Assembly: GCF_031458255.1 (NCBI RefSeq)
Contig: NZ_JAVDYC010000001.1
Coordinates: 9,348,501-9,412,500, forward strand
DNA: 64,000 nt
Source: Catenuloplanes niger
GTDB taxonomy: Bacteria > Actinomycetota > Actinomycetes > Mycobacteriales > Micromonosporaceae
Reading direction: 5' to 3'
Below the pieces are notes generated by a model. That model was not told where the DNA came from. It saw only the letters and a program-made list of their open reading frames with translations, and searched no databases. Position numbers and translations under genes: made by a program. Shown one piece after another: positions 1 through 8,110 of this stretch. Every line of letters starts with the position of its first letter. Position 1 is the first letter of the stretch.

Positions 1-25
1 ACCGGGCGCCGCGGCGGCGGCCGGG

Positions 26-523
26 TTGCCGGCCGTGCGGGCGGCTCAGGCGGCGTACCCGGAGTTCCCGGCGCACGCGTGGCGGCCGGAGCCGGTGGCC
101 GCCATCCGGTGGGCGACCGCCGACGACGCCGAGGACCTCACCACCCTGATCGCCACCATGGGGTACGAGGTGGGCGCGGCCGACGTGGCCGGGCGGCTGC
201 GGACGTTGCCGGACAGCGGGCACGCCGTCTACGTGGCCGTCACCGACCGGATCACCGGATGGGTGCACGTACTCATCTCGCACAGCCTGATCGTCGGCAC
301 CCGCGCGGAACTCGGCGGGCTCGCGGTCGCGCAGACGCGGGCCGGGGCCGGGAGCGCATTGCTGGCCACCGCGGAACGGTGGGCGGTACGGCACGGCGCG
401 ACCAGCATGTACGTCCGGTCCGGTGCGCACCGCACGGAGGCGCACGGGTTCTACGGCCGGCGCGGCTACACCGTGCGCACCACGCAGCTCGCGCTCACGA
501 AGCCACTGACTCCGCCAGACTGA
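26..523 (+). CDS. GNAT-family N-acetyltransferase, possibly cut by the window edge
   Basis: A predicted acetyl-CoA-dependent N-acetyltransferase whose substrate cannot be inferred. The chain (165 aa as drawn) has the GNAT order: an N-terminal beta-alpha segment (residues 26-60), a central strand reading ELGGLAV, the acetyl-CoA loop region (TRAGAGSALLATAERWA, near residues 105-121) and a C-terminal GFYGRRGY motif typical of the family. The reading frame stays open to base 1. The TTG at 26 is a poor start, so the true start may lie outside the window. It converges with the zinc-ribbon gene on the opposite strand. Confidence 0.75.
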   Translation: MPAVRAAQAAYPEFPAHAWRPEPVAAIRWATADDAEDLTTLIATMGYEVGAADVAGRLRTLPDSGHAVYVAVTDRITGWVHVLISHSLIVGTRAELGGLAVAQTRAGAGSALLATAERWAVRHGATSMYVRSGAHRTEAHGFYGRRGYTVRTTQLALTKPLTPPD

Positions 524-1562
524 GCCGGATCACGCCGTCCGCGGCGACCGCGGCGGAACCGGTCACCCGGAACTCCAGCGTGCCGTCCCGCCGGGTGCCG
601 TCCAGCAGCGTCGCGCGGAACCCGACCGTGCCCGGCGACGTGGTGACCAGCTCGGTGCCGCGCACCTCCACGCGCGGCGCGCGCAGCAGCGTCCAGGCCG
701 CCGCGTTCGCGAGCGGCACCGGCGCGGCACGCAGATCGAACGGGCAGTCGGTCATGTACGGGTCGGTCCGCGTCGCACACCGGGACAGGCGCGCGTCCAG
801 CGCGGCCAGCACCCGCCGGTTCCACGCGGCGACGTCCGGCGCGGATGCTGCGCCGTCCGGCGCGGCTACGGCACCGCCCGGCACGGACGCGGTGGTGTCC
901 GGCGTGGACGCGCCCGGCGCCGGTGGGGCGCCGACCGGCTCGGCGGGCGCCGGCATCCGGAGCACGGCGAGGAGGCCGGTGACCGCGACAACGACCAGCG
1001 CGGCGACCACCACGACGGCGACGATTCCGGCGCGCGGCCGGGCACGCCGCGGGCCGACCCCGTCCAGGCCCGCCTCAACCGGGCCGCCCGCGACCGGGCC
1101 GCCCGCGACCGGGCTGGCTGCCGTTGTGCTCGCCGGCGCCGGGACGGGCGACGCCACGCTCGCCGGTGGCGCGCTTGCCGGCGCCGGGATCGTCGATGCC
1201 TCCTGCTGCTGGCGGCCGAGGGCACGCTCACATTCAGCGCTCACCGCCGGCACGTTCGGCGCCGGCACGCTCGCCGGCGTCGTGGTGAGCGCGGGCTGGG
1301 GCGGTGCGGAGATGAGGAGCGGCTGCGGGCGCGGAGTCAGCGCGACCGGTCCGTTCTGCTCGCTCGGCGGCACCACGGCGCCGTCGAGCACGGTGATCGC
1401 CGTGTCGCCGTCCGGGACGCCGGGCGACCCGGACGAGCCGGGATGCTGCGCGGACAGCGGCGTGAGCTGCCGCGGTCCGCGCACCGGGAACCGGGTGCCG
1501 CACTCCGCGCACGTCACGGCGGCATCCGCAGGTCGCGGCGCACCGCACGAAGAGCAGGACAT
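495..1562 (-). CDS. Zinc-ribbon single-pass membrane protein with Pro/Ala-rich linker
   Basis: About 355 aa, function unknown. The start at 1562 begins a zinc-ribbon with two Cys pairs (MSCSSCG and TCAECG, Cys 3, 6, 18, 21) and is preceded by a GAGGTG ribosome site. Residues about 40-170 are a low-complexity Pro/Ala/Val linker. One transmembrane helix follows near residues 177-200 after a basic stretch. The C-terminal ~120 aa (with Cys residues in RCATRTDPYMTDCPF) would lie outside. The ribbon-linker-TM-exodomain layout is common in actinobacterial membrane proteins of unknown role. The frame continues upstream to 1796 but that part looks non-coding. Confidence 0.7.
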   Translation of the reverse strand: MSCSSCGAPRPADAAVTCAECGTRFPVRGPRQLTPLSAQHPGSSGSPGVPDGDTAITVLDGAVVPPSEQNGPVALTPRPQPLLISAPPQPALTTTPASVPAPNVPAVSAECERALGRQQQEASTIPAPASAPPASVASPVPAPASTTAASPVAGGPVAGGPVEAGLDGVGPRRARPRAGIVAVVVVAALVVVAVTGLLAVLRMPAPAEPVGAPPAPGASTPDTTASVPGGAVAAPDGAASAPDVAAWNRRVLAALDARLSRCATRTDPYMTDCPFDLRAAPVPLANAAAWTLLRAPRVEVRGTELVTTSPGTVGFRATLLDGTRRDGTLEFRVTGSAAVAADGVIRLSLAESVAS

Positions 1563-1857
1563 CTCAGGCACCTCGCGCTGGTCCGGGGTTTGGTGCACCG
1601 TCGGCACTCCCGAACCGCACCTGAGCAGAAACCCGCCACCGATCCACCCCGCCGCCGAATCCACCGCGCCGGAGGGAGGAACCCCAACGGCCCCCAGCGC
1701 ATGCGCGGACAGCAGGGACGAGCCCGCTCCGCCGACCGGCCGCCGCTGACGCACCAGCGGCCCGAAGGATCGCCGGCGCACCCAGGGCCGCACCACGGCC
1801 GCACCGGGGACGAGCCGCGTCGGCCGCCCGGTGACGCGGCAGCTGCCCGGGAGGTCG

Positions 1858-3042
1858 TCAGTGGGCCGGGGCCGGCTGTGGGAGCGGGGTGCGCAGGCCC
1901 GTGGTGACCAGCAGCGTGACGGTGATGGAGAGGACCGCCATCACCGTGATGCCGATCGCGGCGGACCCGGCCAGTTCGGCGGCCGCGCCGGCCACGGTGG
2001 CGCCGACCGCCTGCATGCCCATCATCAGGGACGAGTGCAGGCCGAGCGCCTGGCCGCGCAGGTCGTCCGGGGTCAGCGCGATCAGGCGTTCCTGCAGCAC
2101 CAGCGTGCCGGAGTAGCCGACCGACGCGACCGCGGTCAGCACGGCCGCGAGCCACAGCGGGAGGCCGGCCGCGAACAGCAGGTAGGGCGCGGCGAGCAGC
2201 AGGCGCAGGGCCGCTCCGGCGCGGTCCCGCCACGCGCGGGGCAGGAACCGGCCGGCCAGCACGTCGCCGGTGAGCATGCCGAGCGCGGCCGCGGCCAGCA
2301 GGATTCCGGCGTGCGCCGGCGCGTACGGCACGAACAGCGCCTCGGCGCCGACGATCAGGCCGTTCGGGACGCAGAGCGCGACCAGCACGTACCGGCGGGG
2401 CACGGACGACAGCAGGCGTGCGTTCGCCCGCCAGGTCGCGGCCACGGACGGCCGCCCGGACGCGCGCGGGCGCCGGGGCCGCAGGCCGAGCAGCGCGGTC
2501 GCGGCGCCGAGCAGCTGGCAGCCGGCGGCCAGGGCCAGCACGCCGTGCGGTGGCAGGACGGTGAGCAGTGCGCCGCCGGCCGTGAAGCCGAGGATCTGCA
2601 CGGATCCGACCGACATGTTGAGCACGGAGCGGCCCAGCAGGTAGCCGTCCGCCGGCACCACCTGGGTGAGCAGGCCGAGCCGGACGCCGCCGGCGACGGA
2701 CGCGACCAGGCCCATCAGGCCGAGCAGGCCGAACACGGCCGCGAGCGGCAGGCCCGGGATCGCGAGCACGGCCAGGCAGCACGCGGACAGCGCGGCGCAG
2801 GTGGCCAGCGCGGCCCGGGGCGGCACCCGGTCCGCGACGGACAGCAGCAGCGTGGCGCCGAGCAGCTGTGCCGCGGCCGGGCCGAACATGCTGATCGCGC
2901 TGAGCAGCGGCGATCCGGTGCCGGCGAAGACGATCGTGGCGAGCGCGAGGCCGCCGATCGTGGACGCGGACGCGCCGGCGCACACGACGACGAACAGCGG
3001 CGGGAACTCGGGCGTGCGGAACAGCGCACCGTACGTATGCAT
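1858..3042 (-). CDS. MFS transporter
   Basis: A 394-aa major facilitator superfamily permease, probably a drug or metabolite exporter. The ATG at 3042 begins MHTYGALFRTPEF, a typical MFS start. About twelve hydrophobic helices follow, with RVPPRAALA and the GVRLGLLTQVV segment in the N-terminal half and ALTPDDLRGQALGLHSSLM in the C-terminal half, as in the enterobactin/macrolide-exporter-like group. The frame runs upstream to 3414, but that part is the shadow of the regulator. It is divergent from the ArsR-type gene at 3109, with a perfect dyad between them, so that regulator very likely represses it. Confidence 0.85.
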   Translation of the reverse strand: MHTYGALFRTPEFPPLFVVVCAGASASTIGGLALATIVFAGTGSPLLSAISMFGPAAAQLLGATLLLSVADRVPPRAALATCAALSACCLAVLAIPGLPLAAVFGLLGLMGLVASVAGGVRLGLLTQVVPADGYLLGRSVLNMSVGSVQILGFTAGGALLTVLPPHGVLALAAGCQLLGAATALLGLRPRRPRASGRPSVAATWRANARLLSSVPRRYVLVALCVPNGLIVGAEALFVPYAPAHAGILLAAAALGMLTGDVLAGRFLPRAWRDRAGAALRLLLAAPYLLFAAGLPLWLAAVLTAVASVGYSGTLVLQERLIALTPDDLRGQALGLHSSLMMGMQAVGATVAGAAAELAGSAAIGITVMAVLSITVTLLVTTGLRTPLPQPAPAH

Positions 3043-3080
3043 GATCGGCAGTCTGCGAAGGCCGGCGCGGCGGACGTTAA

Positions 3081-3102
3081 TCTTTCGCGGGGAGGCGAAA
3101 GA
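3081..3102. promoter_or_regulatory. Perfect inverted repeat overlapping the regulator's SD: probable ArsR operator
   Basis: TCTTTCGC (3081-3088) and GCGAAAGA (3095-3102) form a perfect 8-bp inverted repeat. The 6-base centre GGGGAG together with the next G forms the Shine-Dalgarno of the ArsR gene starting at 3109. It sits between the divergent MFS and ArsR starts. A bound repressor here could block both promoters, and the transcript could also fold and hide the ribosome site. Confidence 0.65.
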
Positions 3103-3108
3103 AACACG

Positions 3109-4104
3109 ATGACGTGGTGGCAGATCGACACCGAGACGCTGGCCGGTGCCCGGTTCGTGATCTCCCCGGTGGCGGAGGCGACCGGCGCGCTGCTCCGCCT
3201 CCACAAGGGCGGCGGTGATCATGACTTCGTCGCGGCGCACCGGGCCGCGTACCGCCGGTGGATCGACGACCGGCCCGACCTGCGACTGGTGCTCGCGGCG
3301 TCGCTGCGGCCCGGCTGGCTGGCCGATTTCGTCGCGCCGCCGCAGGCGGTGACGGAACGCCCGATCGCGGAGGAGATCGACCGGATCCGCCGGACCCCGG
3401 ACGCGCACGCCCACGCGGACATCGCCCGGGCGCTCGCGCTCACCGGCGGCCCGTCACCGCCGGACGTGCTCGGCGCGCTGGCCCCCGGCCCGCTCGTCGC
3501 GGAACTGCTGGAATGGGTGTGGGAGACGACCATCGCGCCGGACTGGTCCCGCCGCCGGCGGATCCTGGAGGCCGACGTGGTGGCCCGCACCCGGCAGCTC
3601 ACCCAGGGCGGCTGGGTGGCCGCGCTCGCCGACCTGAAGGCGGACATGCGCTGGCTCGGCAACGGTCGCCTGCAGATCAACGCGGCCCGGTACCCGCCCC
3701 GCGAGGTCTCCGGCACGCTGCTGTTCGTGCCGATCACGGTCGGCCGCGGCTGGGTCGCCGGCGACGAACGCGACCGCGGCCGCCAGGCGATCACCTATCC
3801 GGCGTCCGCGCCGCTGGCCCTGACCGGCCCGTCCCGGCCGGCCCCGGACGCGCTCGCCCGGCTGCTCGGCCCGGTCCGCGCCCGGCTCCTGATGCTGCTC
3901 GACCCGCCGAAGTCGACCACGCAACTGGTCGCGCTGACCGGCCTCGCGCTCGGCAGCGTCGGCCGCCACCTGGCCATCCTGCTCGACGCCGGCCTGGTCC
4001 TGCGCCGGCGCTCCGGCCGCTCCGTCCTCTACTCGCTGACCGCCGCCGGCCGCACCCTGATCGACGCGGCCGCGGCCACCGGCGGGTCCCCGGCCCAGGC
4101 CTGA
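3109..4104 (+). CDS. ArsR-type HTH regulator with DUF5937-like N-terminal domain
   Basis: A 331-aa regulator. Residues 1-about 240 resemble the long N-terminal domain seen in actinobacterial regulators of the DUF5937/ArsR type. The last ~90 residues are a winged helix: LLMLLDPPKSTTQLVALTG, then LALGSVGRHLAILLDAGLV as recognition helix, then RRRSGRSVLYSLT as wing. It is divergent from the MFS exporter and probably represses both genes through the dyad at 3081-3102. No metal-binding Cys cluster is visible, so the ligand is more likely organic. Start chosen from the GGGGAGG site 8-14 bases upstream. Confidence 0.8.
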   Translation: MTWWQIDTETLAGARFVISPVAEATGALLRLHKGGGDHDFVAAHRAAYRRWIDDRPDLRLVLAASLRPGWLADFVAPPQAVTERPIAEEIDRIRRTPDAHAHADIARALALTGGPSPPDVLGALAPGPLVAELLEWVWETTIAPDWSRRRRILEADVVARTRQLTQGGWVAALADLKADMRWLGNGRLQINAARYPPREVSGTLLFVPITVGRGWVAGDERDRGRQAITYPASAPLALTGPSRPAPDALARLLGPVRARLLMLLDPPKSTTQLVALTGLALGSVGRHLAILLDAGLVLRRRSGRSVLYSLTAAGRTLIDAAAATGGSPAQA

Positions 4105-4228
4105 CGACCCCACACCCAGAATCTTCTCTTCCCGCTCCCGGCGTGGCCCGGTCCGCACGCTCCCGCGGGCCAACCGCGCCGAGGGCTCCGGCTCCGCCGG
4201 CGCTCCGCTCCGCCCGCGGCGGCGGAGC

Positions 4229-4420
4229 CGGTCCCGCCGTGGCCGGGACAGAACCGCGGCTGCCGTCGCCGCTCACGGGCCGCGACGGCGGCAGCCGGTC
4301 CCGCCGCGGCCCGGACGGAACCACGACCCCGTCGCCGCTGATGTGCGGCGCCGGAGCGGTCACGTCTCGGCCGGGGCAGAACCACGACTGCCGTCGCCGC
4401 GGCACGCGCCGCGACGGCGA
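4229..4420. repeat. Three imperfect ~64-bp GC-rich units with hairpins
   Basis: Related 31-32-bp cores lie at 4241-4272, 4308-4338 and 4369-4400 (each GGCC..GGRCRGAACC..GTCGCCGC). They are preceded by similar GGTCCCGCCG..GGCC segments and mostly followed by complementary GCGACGG stretches, so at least units 1 and 3 can fold into long hairpins. They lie between the convergent ends of the ArsR and Ddn-hemerythrin genes and may act as a compound terminator. Otherwise the 4105-4574 gap holds no convincing gene. Confidence 0.5.
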
Positions 4421-4453
4421 CCGGTACCGGGTTTGTGGGCCGGCCGCCCGCCC

Positions 4454-4527
4454 AACCGGCAGGGAGGAGCGCCAGCGACGACCGGTGCCCGCGGGAGCAC
4501 TGGGTAGGTGACCACGCCGGGAGCGGG
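4454..4527. repeat. Dispersed intergenic repeat, copy 1
   Basis: This stretch aligns almost without gaps to 42777-42849. The shared centre is CGGTGCCCGCGGGAGCAC, followed by GACCACGCCGG(G/A)AGCGGG. Both copies are intergenic and same-oriented. Divergence is scattered across the alignment, not in codon positions. Its function is unknown. Confidence 0.6.
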
Positions 4528-4574
4528 ACGAAAGGTGTGTGGGTCCTGCGTCTCGCCGCCGGCGGGTCGTGGGC

Positions 4575-5381
4575 TCAGAGGACCGGGACCAGCATCTCCT
4601 CCTCGTAGCGCAGGTGCGCCTCCAACTCGTCGATCAGGCGCTCCACCTGCGGCAGCGGGTTGTCGGTGCGGACCGCGGCCTCCAGTTCGTCGATCAGGGC
4701 GGCGATCTTCACATGTTCGGCGGTGAGCCGTTCGATGACCGGGGCCAGCTCGGGTGAGCGGGCCACGACGGCCGGGAAGATGCCGCGGTCCTCGCCGCGG
4801 TGGTGGACGTGCAGGCCGCCGCAGACCGCGAGGCAGTTGACGCGCAGTTGCGCGCCGAGTGCCGGGCCGGCGGCGGCGACCTCGGACCGGACCAGCGCGA
4901 GTTCGCGGCGGAACGAGTCGTGGATCGCCTTGAGCGTCTCGCCGAACGACGTGCCGGCGCGTGGCGGGCCCTCCGACGCGTTGCGCAGCGCGACCACGGG
5001 CAGGACGCGTCTCGTGGTGCGCTGGTAGTCGCCGTAGCCGGGCTGGGCCTCGACGATCCGGGCGAAGAGCCGTTCGCGCTCCGCACCGGTGATCACCTCG
5101 GCGACGGCCGGGTAGGTGAAGATGCCGTCCTCGACGGTGACCTTCGGGTCGGCCCGCAGGTTGTGGTACCACGCCGGGTGCCGGTCGGCGCCACCCGCGG
5201 AGGCGACCACGAGCAGGCGGAACTCGTCGTCCGGCAGGTAGCCGAGCGGGGTGGTGTGCGGGCGCCCGGTGCGGGCGCCCGTCGTGGTGAGCAGCAGCAG
5301 CCGGGCGTCGCCGAAGAGCGCGATCCGGCCCCGGTTGGCCCGGAACTCCTCGATGTTGCGGCTGTTGAAGTCGTCAGACAC
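4575..5381 (-). CDS. Ddn-like F420-dependent oxidoreductase fused to a hemerythrin (HHE) domain
   Basis: A 268-aa two-domain protein. Residues 1-about 135 match the deazaflavin (F420)-dependent nitroreductase/Ddn family: LLLLTTTGARTGRPHTTPLGY, then HPAWYHNLRADPKVTVE. Residues about 140-268 are a hemerythrin-type four-helix bundle with iron ligands visible in HVHHRGEDRGIFP, ERLTAEHVKIAALIDELE and ELEAHLRYEEEMLVPVL. The family is known to reduce substrates with F420H2; the HHE part suggests an O2/NO-sensing or diiron role, which is inference. GTG at 5381 is chosen because the Ddn fold begins there; upstream codons lack family similarity. Confidence 0.8.
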   Translation of the reverse strand: MSDDFNSRNIEEFRANRGRIALFGDARLLLLTTTGARTGRPHTTPLGYLPDDEFRLLVVASAGGADRHPAWYHNLRADPKVTVEDGIFTYPAVAEVITGAERERLFARIVEAQPGYGDYQRTTRRVLPVVALRNASEGPPRAGTSFGETLKAIHDSFRRELALVRSEVAAAGPALGAQLRVNCLAVCGGLHVHHRGEDRGIFPAVVARSPELAPVIERLTAEHVKIAALIDELEAAVRTDNPLPQVERLIDELEAHLRYEEEMLVPVL

Positions 5382-5585
5382 GCGCGCTGTATCCCCTGTC
5401 TGTTTCGCGGCGCTCGGAAAGGAGGCGTGAAGGTGCAGACAGAGGAGGGGCGGGCCACGGGCCCGCCGAAGGATCACGCGCCGGCCGGGCGCCCGATCCG
5501 GTAGTGGCCAAAGGCCGACCCGGCAGTCACGGTTCGTGACTGTAGTGGCGCACGGGTGGCTCAGCAACCCCGTTTTCGACGGTGC

Positions 5586-5984
5586 TCAGCTCAGCAGTCC
5601 CTTTTCCCGGAGGTGGTCGAAGATGATCCGGTCGACCGGGGACGTACGGTCCCGGTCGGCGTAGGTCAGCCACACCACCTCGGCGATCTCCGCGGCCGGC
5701 CTCAGCGCGCCGGTGTAGTCCGCGGTGTAGCAGGTCATCCGGACCAGCACGTCCTCCGCGTGGCCGTGCGCCCGGGCCTCGAACACACCGGCCGGGACCG
5801 CGGTCGCCGGATCGACGGTCACGGTCAGCTCCTCCGCGATCTCCCGGGTCAGCGTGTCCAGGTCGGACTCTCCCGGTTCCCGCTTGCCGCCGGGGAAGTA
5901 GAAGACGTCCTTGCCGTGCGAGCGGGTGGAGAGGATGCGGCCGTCCTCGATCCGGAGCCAGGCGACCTTGTCGATGATGCGCAT
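5586..5984 (-). CDS. Nudix hydrolase
   Basis: About 132 aa. The Nudix box runs GGKREPGESDLDTLTREIAEEL (residues about 31-52), matching Gx5Ex7REUxEExGU except that Thr replaces the last Gly. The metal-binding Glu residues are intact. The family hydrolyses nucleoside diphosphates linked to another moiety; length and the N-terminal MRIIDKVAWLRIEDGRILSTRS resemble 8-oxo-dGTP-type members, but the substrate is not certain. The start could also be the ATG three codons upstream (5993). No gene fills 5382-5585. Confidence 0.82.
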   Translation of the reverse strand: MRIIDKVAWLRIEDGRILSTRSHGKDVFYFPGGKREPGESDLDTLTREIAEELTVTVDPATAVPAGVFEARAHGHAEDVLVRMTCYTADYTGALRPAAEIAEVVWLTYADRDRTSPVDRIIFDHLREKGLLS

Positions 5985-6090
5985 GCGCCACATCCTGCCT
6001 CGCCCGGGCCGCCGCGACCCGAAAGGGTGTGGCGCGGCGTGCGGTCCACCGGAGGGTGCGCAGCTCACCGCGTTGTAGTCTGGCGCCCGC

Positions 6091-6123
6091 ATGGCACCTG
6101 ACCCGATTCACCCGAGGACATGA
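6091..6123 (+). other. Possible 10-codon leaderless minigene coupled to the next gene
   Basis: ATG at 6091 opens a 10-codon frame (MAPDPIHPRT) whose TGA overlaps the ATG of the next gene as ATGA. A TANNNT -10 box (TAGTCT, 6076-6081) sits at a distance giving a transcript beginning within a few bases of this ATG. No clear -35 is seen. It could simply be chance. Confidence 0.25.
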
Positions 6124-6536
6124 TGACCCTCCCGATCCCCCCGGACGCGCAAGGCCTGCTCATCCGCACCGACTTCACGGACGACGCGGCCTGGGACACG
6201 TTCCGCAAGACGCTGCAGCGTCACCTGGACGACTACCGCGCGTCGATGATGTTCCTCGACGACCGCGCGCACGACGGTCTCACGCCCGGCGGCCTGGTCC
6301 GGCTGGCCGAGGGCGACGAGGACCTGGCGATCGCGTTCCTGGTCGACGGCGAGGCGCTGCGCGACCCGGAGTACCCGGTGGTCGCGGTCGACCTCGCCGA
6401 CGAGCCCGGGCGCGCGTTCCGGGTCATCGCGGACGAGGTCTTCAGCGTGCAGACGAACCTCGACCTGGCCACCACGGACTTCGCCGGCTACGCCCGCGCG
6501 GCCGGCCGGGGTGGCGTCTACCGCGGCGGCGTCTGA
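6120..6536 (+). CDS. DUF6924-type hypothetical protein
   Basis: A 138-aa acidic soluble protein of unknown function. It shows the pattern I associate with DUF6924: LLIRTDFTDDAAWDTF near the start, VDGEALRDPEYPVVAVDL in the middle, and a C-terminal FRVIADEVFSVQTNLDLATTDFAGYA. No signal peptide or catalytic motif is visible. Two adjacent ATGs (6120, 6123) follow GAGGAC. The upstream frame 6091-6123 overlaps the start and might couple translation. Members are frequent single-copy or paralogous genes in mycelial actinobacteria. Confidence 0.65.
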   Translation: MMTLPIPPDAQGLLIRTDFTDDAAWDTFRKTLQRHLDDYRASMMFLDDRAHDGLTPGGLVRLAEGDEDLAIAFLVDGEALRDPEYPVVAVDLADEPGRAFRVIADEVFSVQTNLDLATTDFAGYARAAGRGGVYRGGV

Positions 6537-6656
6537 CCGCTCCCGCTTTCAGGGGCCGCCCGGCGCCGGGGCCCGTGCACCGGGCGCACGTCCGGGCGGT
6601 CCCGGCACGGGGTTTCCGCACGACGGAGCCGTGGGAGCTGTAGCGGCCGGGCGGGT

Positions 6657-7253
6657 GTGGGACATGTGAGGGATGTGAACCCATCCACCCCCGATCCAGC
6701 GGGCGCGTTCCGGGAACTGTTCCGGGACACGTACGACGATCTGCTGCTCTTCGTGGAGCGCCGGACACATCCGGCGGTCGCGGAGGACGTGGTCGCGGAC
6801 GTGTTCCTGGTGGCCTGGCGGCGCTTCGCGGACGTACCTGTCCCCCGTGACGAGGCCCGTGCCTGGCTGTTCACGGTCGCGTACCACACGATGCGCAACT
6901 CGCGCCGCAGTGACCATCGGCAGCAGAGTCTCGCGCTGCGCATCCTCCGGGAGCCGGACACCGTCGCCCGCACCGAGTCCGACCGGGTCGCGGCCCGGCT
7001 CGACCTGGTGCAGGCCTGGCGGCACCTGAGCCCGGACGACCAGCAGGTCCTGACGCTCACCGTGTTCGAGGACCTGACCGGGTCGCAGGCGGCGAAGGTC
7101 CTCGGCATCACGCGGGCCACGTTCAGCGTGCGGTTGATGCGTGCCCGGCGGCGTCTGCGCCGGCACCTCGACCAGGCCGGCCCGATCCCCACCCCGTCCA
7201 CCGCCCCCAACGCCGCCGCGGGCCGCGTTGCCGAGACTGGAGCCTCCGCATGA
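6657..7253 (+). CDS. ECF-type RNA polymerase sigma factor
   Basis: A ~198-aa extracytoplasmic-function sigma factor. Region 2 spans residues about 17-85 (FRELFRDTYDDLLLFVERR, AEDVVADVFLVAWRRF, DEARAWLFTVAYHTMRN). Region 4 spans about 115-170 (HLSPDDQQVLTLTVFEDLTGSQAAKVLGITRATFSVRLMRARRRLRRHL). No extra C-terminal domain is present. GTG codons at 6657, 6666 and 6675 are all possible starts and none has a well-spaced ribosome site. Its stop overlaps the start of the membrane protein downstream, which is therefore the likely partner or target. Confidence 0.85.
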   Translation: MGHVRDVNPSTPDPAGAFRELFRDTYDDLLLFVERRTHPAVAEDVVADVFLVAWRRFADVPVPRDEARAWLFTVAYHTMRNSRRSDHRQQSLALRILREPDTVARTESDRVAARLDLVQAWRHLSPDDQQVLTLTVFEDLTGSQAAKVLGITRATFSVRLMRARRRLRRHLDQAGPIPTPSTAPNAAAGRVAETGASA

Positions 7254-8044
7254 ACCGTCCCGACGTCTTCTCCGCCCTGCGCGACGCGGCCGAGCCGGTG
7301 CCGTCCCGCGTGCACTCCGTGTCCGCGCAGGCGATGGCGGACCGGATCGTCGCCGCCGCGCCGGCCCCGATGCCCCGCGGCGCGGTGCCGGGAGCGACGG
7401 TGCGCCGGACCCGGCTCGCGCTCGCGGCCGGCGTGGTGGCGGTGGCCGCGGTCGGCGCCACGATCGCGGTGCCGCACCTCGGCGCCGAGCCCGCGTTCGC
7501 GTCCTGGACGCCGGCACCGGCACCGCTGCCCGCGGCCGAGGCGACCGCGATCGTCGACGACTGCGTGCCCGCGGCCGGCTACTCGCTGGACGAGGCGCGC
7601 GCCGGCCGGGTGATCGGGGAGACCCGTGGCGACTACGCCTACCTGAGCGTGATCACCGACGGGTGGACCATCGCCTGCTTCCGTGCCGCGGACGGCGCGA
7701 TCCTCTCGCCGAGCCAGTTCGAGGCCCCGGTCACCGCGGCCGAGCTGGGCCGGACCGGCGTGGAGATGCAGGCCTGGCCGCAGTTCCGGACGGCGGAGGG
7801 CCACGCCCGCCTGATGACCGGCCGGGTCGGCAGCGACGTCACCGCGGTCACCGTCACGATCACCGGCTCGGACTCCCGGACCGTCCAGGCGTCGCTGCAG
7901 GACGGCTACTTCCTGGTCTGGTACCCGGAGGGCGTCGAGGAGTCGTCCACCAACAGCACCGCGCTCACGCTGACCCTCACCGACGGCACCACCATCCCGA
8001 GCATCTCGGCCCGCGACCTGCACGACGCGCCGCGTCTGGGCTGA
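7250..8044 (+). CDS. Single-pass membrane protein coupled to the ECF sigma factor
   Basis: 264 aa, translationally coupled to the sigma gene (ATGA overlap). A cytoplasmic N-terminus of about 54 residues (MNRPDVFSALRDAAEPVPSR) precedes one transmembrane helix (about 55-76) and a ~185-residue exported domain. The arrangement is that of sigma-associated membrane proteins annotated as anti-sigma-like, but the short N-terminus lacks a recognisable zinc-binding anti-sigma (HxxxCxxC) motif. Whether it restrains the sigma factor or is just co-expressed cannot be told. Confidence 0.7.
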   Translation: MNRPDVFSALRDAAEPVPSRVHSVSAQAMADRIVAAAPAPMPRGAVPGATVRRTRLALAAGVVAVAAVGATIAVPHLGAEPAFASWTPAPAPLPAAEATAIVDDCVPAAGYSLDEARAGRVIGETRGDYAYLSVITDGWTIACFRAADGAILSPSQFEAPVTAAELGRTGVEMQAWPQFRTAEGHARLMTGRVGSDVTAVTVTITGSDSRTVQASLQDGYFLVWYPEGVEESSTNSTALTLTLTDGTTIPSISARDLHDAPRLG

Positions 8045-8061
8045 TCCGCCGCGCGCCGGGC

Positions 8062-8089
8062 GGCCGGGACCTCGCACGGGGTCCCGGCC
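8062..8089. terminator. Hairpin between convergent genes
   Basis: A perfect 10-bp inverted repeat (GGCCGGGACC / GGTCCCGGCC, 8-base loop) lies between the end of the membrane protein (8044) and the end of the citrate synthase gene (8111). It has no T-tract, as usual at this GC content, and probably serves both directions. Confidence 0.6.
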
Positions 8090-8110
8090 ACCCGGCCGGC
8101 CGGCGGGTCC

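Noticed and set aside
1563..1857. Small gene in the gap between the MFS gene end and the zinc-ribbon gene start
   Set aside because: Frames here lack ribosome sites and domain-like composition; I see nothing else in this stretch.
1831..3108. N-terminal extension of the ArsR gene to 1831
   Set aside because: It runs antisense to the MFS gene and is Gln/Arg/Gly-rich; the SD at 3089-3095 fixes the start at 3109.
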